Shown piece by piece: positions 61,658 to 64,000 of a stretch of DNA of 64,000 nucleotides. The stretch covers positions 310,001-374,000 of the forward strand of contig NZ_JAOTPO010000003.1 in the NCBI RefSeq assembly GCF_029028005.1. The letters run 5' to 3'. The DNA is from Alkalihalobacterium chitinilyticum. Its GTDB lineage: Bacteria; Bacillota; Bacilli; Bacillales; Bacillaceae_F. Positions within the stretch are counted from its first letter, which is position 1. Every line of letters begins with the position of its first letter. Under the pieces are notes generated by a model. That model was given only the letters and a program-made list of their open reading frames with translations. It was not told the origin of the DNA and searched no databases. Both the position numbers and the translations under genes were made by a program.

Positions 61658-61934
61658 ATATTCCCATTTTATAATCGTACTCTTTTGCTTTATCAGGCTT
61701 TGCATTTTGGTATTGTGTTTTAACAAAAGGTCTCATTGAAACTTCTACATTTTTAACAAAGTGAAGTGATTGGAGTCGATCAACCATTCCATCGATATCC
61801 TCTTGGTCACAGTATAGTACAACGTATTTCATTTTTTTTGAAACATAATGAACGTTGCCGAATTTTCGCAATTGTCTGGCATATTTCAACGAGTGTAGCC
61901 ATACTGCCAAGCCTTGTCTGTGACTAGCAAGCAT
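61656..61934 (-). CDS. ylbG: DUF2129 protein YlbG
   Basis: A 92-residue protein with the YlbG signature AVWLHSLKYARQLRKFGNVHYVSKKMKYVVLYCD and the PDKAKEYDYKMGI end. Function is unknown; it is always between ylbF and ylbH in Bacillus. The ATG at 61934, 9 bases after AAAGGGG, gives MLASHRQGLAVWLHSL; an upstream frame to 61961 is less likely. Confidence 0.92.
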   Translation of the reverse strand: MLASHRQGLAVWLHSLKYARQLRKFGNVHYVSKKMKYVVLYCDQEDIDGMVDRLQSLHFVKNVEVSMRPFVKTQYQNAKPDKAKEYDYKMGI

Positions 61935-62087
61935 AAATATTTTCCCCTTTTCACATATCATATAACTTCTTCAGTCTAGCAGAATTAATGTTATTGAGCA
62001 ATAGTTTGACAATTTATTTTTGTAAGCACTGTCATTTTTTATTGTGTATAATATTTGTATAACAAATTTATAAAAGAGGGGTTTAAT

Positions 62088-63575
62088 ATGGCGGAAAAGG
62101 TTATTGTTGTTGGAGGCGGTATAGGGGGCTTAACAGCCGGTGCATTATTGGCAAATAACGGATATGAGATTACCGTACTCGAAGCTTCTAATGAATGGGG
62201 AGGTTGTGCAGCTAAGTTTAACCGTAAGGAATTTCTATTTCCGGTCGGTGCAACATTAGGCATGGGGTTTGAAAAAAACGGAATTCATAAACGAGTGATG
62301 GACTATTTAAATAAACCAGTTTCTTACCAACAGCTAGACCACATAATGGATGTTCATTTTGAGAGTGGTGAGAAAATCGGCGTGCTGCAAGATCGTCAAG
62401 CCCACCTAGAAGCTATAAAATCACTGTTTCCTAAAAAAAGTGCAGCAATTGATACTTTCTATAATAAAATATGGATGATTTCATCAGAAGTAAAGAAACT
62501 AATGAAAAATCTCCCGAGTTTACCTCCCAACACATTTAGCGAATGGGCTTTTTTGCTTCAATCGTTGTCACCATCCTCTTTAAAGTTACTACCTTTAGTG
62601 AATAAAACCATTATGGATCTATTAAAGAGCTGTACTATTGATGAAAACGATTTATTTTCGCACTATATTGACGGGCAATTGATCGATAGTATGCAAACGA
62701 CGAGTAAGCAATGCCAAAGTATATTAGGTGCACTAGCACTTGATATTTATCACGAAGGTGCTTTCTATGTTGACGGTGGATTATATGTCATTGCTGGACA
62801 ACTAGCTCAACATATTCAGGACAAAAATGGCAGCACATTAAAAAAGAAGAAAGTTGCCCATGTTAAAAGAACAAGGAATGAATGGGTTGTCACAGACCAA
62901 AAAGGTGAAGAATGGCATGGAACTCACGTCATATTTAATGTCCCTGTCCATTCATTAAAGAAAATTCTTGAACCAACACTTTTTCAACAGTTGCCTATAC
63001 GATTTAAGAAGAAAGCAGACCTCCCTACTTGGGGAGCATTTACGATGTACTTTGCATTAAAAGAAGAAGGTTATTTTGAACAGCTACCATTATTTCAACA
63101 AGTGATTTCCAGAGATAATAACTTGATTGACGGTGATCATATCTTTTTATCACTATCTAAGAAAGGTGATACTTTAAGAGCACCTGAAGGATACAGAACA
63201 TTAACAGTTTCAACCCATACTGAGACTGATAAATGGTTTCACATGGAAAATTACAAAACAAATAAGTTACAATTAGAACATAAGATAATTGAAAAAATAA
63301 AATATGCTTTTCCTACGATTGAAGACCAAATTATTTTACAGCTGTCCGGGTCTCCGAAAACATGGGAAAGGTTCACCCATCGACCAGAAGGAATGGTTGG
63401 CGGTTTTCCACAAACGACTAGGAATAGTTTATTTTATAGCTTATCACACCGATCTCCCCTGAAAAATGCTTGGATGTGTGGCGATTCCATCTTTCCAGGA
63501 GCAGGAACGATTGGTGCTTCCGTAAGCGGATACCATGTGTTTCGTTCAATCACAAATTACAAAATTCAACTATAA
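62088..63575 (+). CDS. Phytoene desaturase-like FAD-dependent oxidoreductase
   Basis: A 495-residue flavoprotein of the CrtI/CrtN/CrtD amine-oxidase superfamily. The N-terminal dinucleotide site is KVIVVGGGIGGLTAGALL, followed by LEASNEWGGCAAKF; the C-terminal FAD-closing motif is CGDSIFPGAGTIGASVSGY. No membrane anchor is seen. No phytoene synthase or other carotenoid gene is in the window, so the substrate is open (carotenoid, apocarotenoid or another polyene/retinoid). AGAGGGG is before the ATG. The following small gene starts 12 bases after its stop, so the two are probably co-transcribed. Confidence 0.85.
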   Translation: MAEKVIVVGGGIGGLTAGALLANNGYEITVLEASNEWGGCAAKFNRKEFLFPVGATLGMGFEKNGIHKRVMDYLNKPVSYQQLDHIMDVHFESGEKIGVLQDRQAHLEAIKSLFPKKSAAIDTFYNKIWMISSEVKKLMKNLPSLPPNTFSEWAFLLQSLSPSSLKLLPLVNKTIMDLLKSCTIDENDLFSHYIDGQLIDSMQTTSKQCQSILGALALDIYHEGAFYVDGGLYVIAGQLAQHIQDKNGSTLKKKKVAHVKRTRNEWVVTDQKGEEWHGTHVIFNVPVHSLKKILEPTLFQQLPIRFKKKADLPTWGAFTMYFALKEEGYFEQLPLFQQVISRDNNLIDGDHIFLSLSKKGDTLRAPEGYRTLTVSTHTETDKWFHMENYKTNKLQLEHKIIEKIKYAFPTIEDQIILQLSGSPKTWERFTHRPEGMVGGFPQTTRNSLFYSLSHRSPLKNAWMCGDSIFPGAGTIGASVSGYHVFRSITNYKIQL

Positions 63576-63586
63576 GGGAGGTTATC

Positions 63587-63901
63587 ATGTCACTAGAAAC
63601 CGTTTGGGACCATTTCATGGAACTATTAAAGAATAATCCGGCCATTACTTCTGTGACAAAAAAGAAATTTACACATCTCCCCTTTCTTTATGTTCAAACA
63701 ACAACCAGTCATGTTGAGCTCGAAAATACATTAAAGTCAGCAGCCATGACAGTTATGAAAGGAAAACGGTTAACACTTGAAATGGCCTATGTAAGAAAAA
63801 TGGAAGATATCTATATATACAGACTCCGTTTTTTAGTTCCTAGCGAAAAAATGTTTTGTTGCGGGAATGGATGTATGGACTGTATTCGTTTTAAAACATG
63901 A
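63587..63901 (+). CDS. Small protein with C-terminal cysteine cluster, unknown function
   Basis: A 104-residue protein I do not recognise. The first 85 residues are basic and mixed alpha/beta in character; the end has four cysteines in MFCCGNGCMDCIRFKT, which could bind a metal or an iron-sulfur cluster. The pattern is reminiscent of the CCGxGCxxC motif in oxidoreductase-like domains. AAGGGAGG lies before the ATG at 63587; a longer frame from 63470 is inside the desaturase gene. Its tight link to the flavoprotein suggests an accessory or redox partner (inference). Confidence 0.75.
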   Translation: MSLETVWDHFMELLKNNPAITSVTKKKFTHLPFLYVQTTTSHVELENTLKSAAMTVMKGKRLTLEMAYVRKMEDIYIYRLRFLVPSEKMFCCGNGCMDCIRFKT

Positions 63902-63958
63902 CCGTTCAATTTGAACAACACAAATATAAACTAAACTTCCAATTGGCTTTTTAGGCAA

Positions 63959-63989
63959 AGAGAAGAGGTTGACACTTAGTCAACCTCTT
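63959..63989. terminator. Hairpin at right window end
   Basis: GAAGAGGTTGAC and GTCAACCTCTTC form a 12-bp stem around a 5-7-base loop. On the plus strand no T-run follows; on the minus strand TTCTCTTTG follows. It may terminate the desaturase operon or a gene arriving from the right. Confidence 0.55.
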
Positions 63990-64000
63990 CGAATCCCTTA

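Overview
This 64 kb window is a chromosomal core segment of an endospore-forming, low-GC Bacillaceae bacterium. The evidence is the complete spoIIGA-sigE-sigG block, spoVD, spoVE, gerR and ylbJ, a T-box in front of ileS, PyrR attenuators in the pyr operon, and gene order that follows Bacillus subtilis almost gene for gene on the minus strand. MurE carries the DNPR motif, so the wall should be of the meso-diaminopimelate type. Species cannot be fixed from this window; the dispersed repeats suggest one of the environmental or alkaliphilic Bacillus relatives, which is inference.

Layout, left to right. 1-2.4 kb: the 3' part of rqcH (ribosome quality control) facing a SAM methyltransferase gene. 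2.6-14.8 kb: the de novo pyrimidine operon, transcribed leftward as pyrR-pyrP-pyrB-pyrC-carA-carB-pyrK-pyrD-pyrF-pyrE, with three PyrR-binding attenuators (before pyrR, pyrP and pyrB) and translational coupling at several junctions. pyrP is broken by a frameshift in this sequence. 14.8-20.6 kb: rluD-type pseudouridine synthase, lspA, a YlyA-like DksA/TraR protein, and ileS behind a T-box leader that has been expanded by two near-identical tandem repeats plus a truncated third. 20.6-24.7 kb: divIVA and the ylmH-G-sepF-ylmE-ylmD-ylmC septation cluster. 24.8-27.6 kb: sigG, sigE and spoIIGA, with a spoIIG promoter that keeps a 22-bp spacer. 27.6-50.7 kb: the division and cell-wall (dcw) cluster from panE, a DUF3397 gene, bshC and mraZ through rsmH, ftsL, pbpB, spoVD, murE, murF, mraY, murD, spoVE, murG, murB, divIB, ylxW, ylxX and sbp to ftsA and ftsZ. 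Here murF lies inside the cluster. 51-64 kb: the ylb region (ylbP, gerR, an enoyl-CoA hydratase-family gene, rpmF, yceD/ylbN, tmcAL, ylbL, ylbK, ylbJ, coaD, rsmD, a structured RNA locus, a DUF7147 gene, ylbG), then a carotenoid-desaturase-like FAD enzyme and a small cysteine-tailed protein of unknown function.

The genes form a growth, division and sporulation hub. Pyrimidine supply, wall precursor synthesis, Z-ring assembly and the sporulation sigma cascade sit side by side, and the many overlapping start/stop codons point to coupled translation. Non-AUG starts (TTG, GTG) are unusually frequent and were set from Shine-Dalgarno spacing and family length.

I see no phage, plasmid, CRISPR, insertion sequence, rRNA or tRNA. 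The unusual content is between genes: a family of structured repeats with compensatory base changes, a second type of repeat between ftsA and ftsZ, helically phased GTGG boxes before mraZ, a structured RNA locus beside rsmD, and a possible 33-residue membrane peptide next to rpmF.
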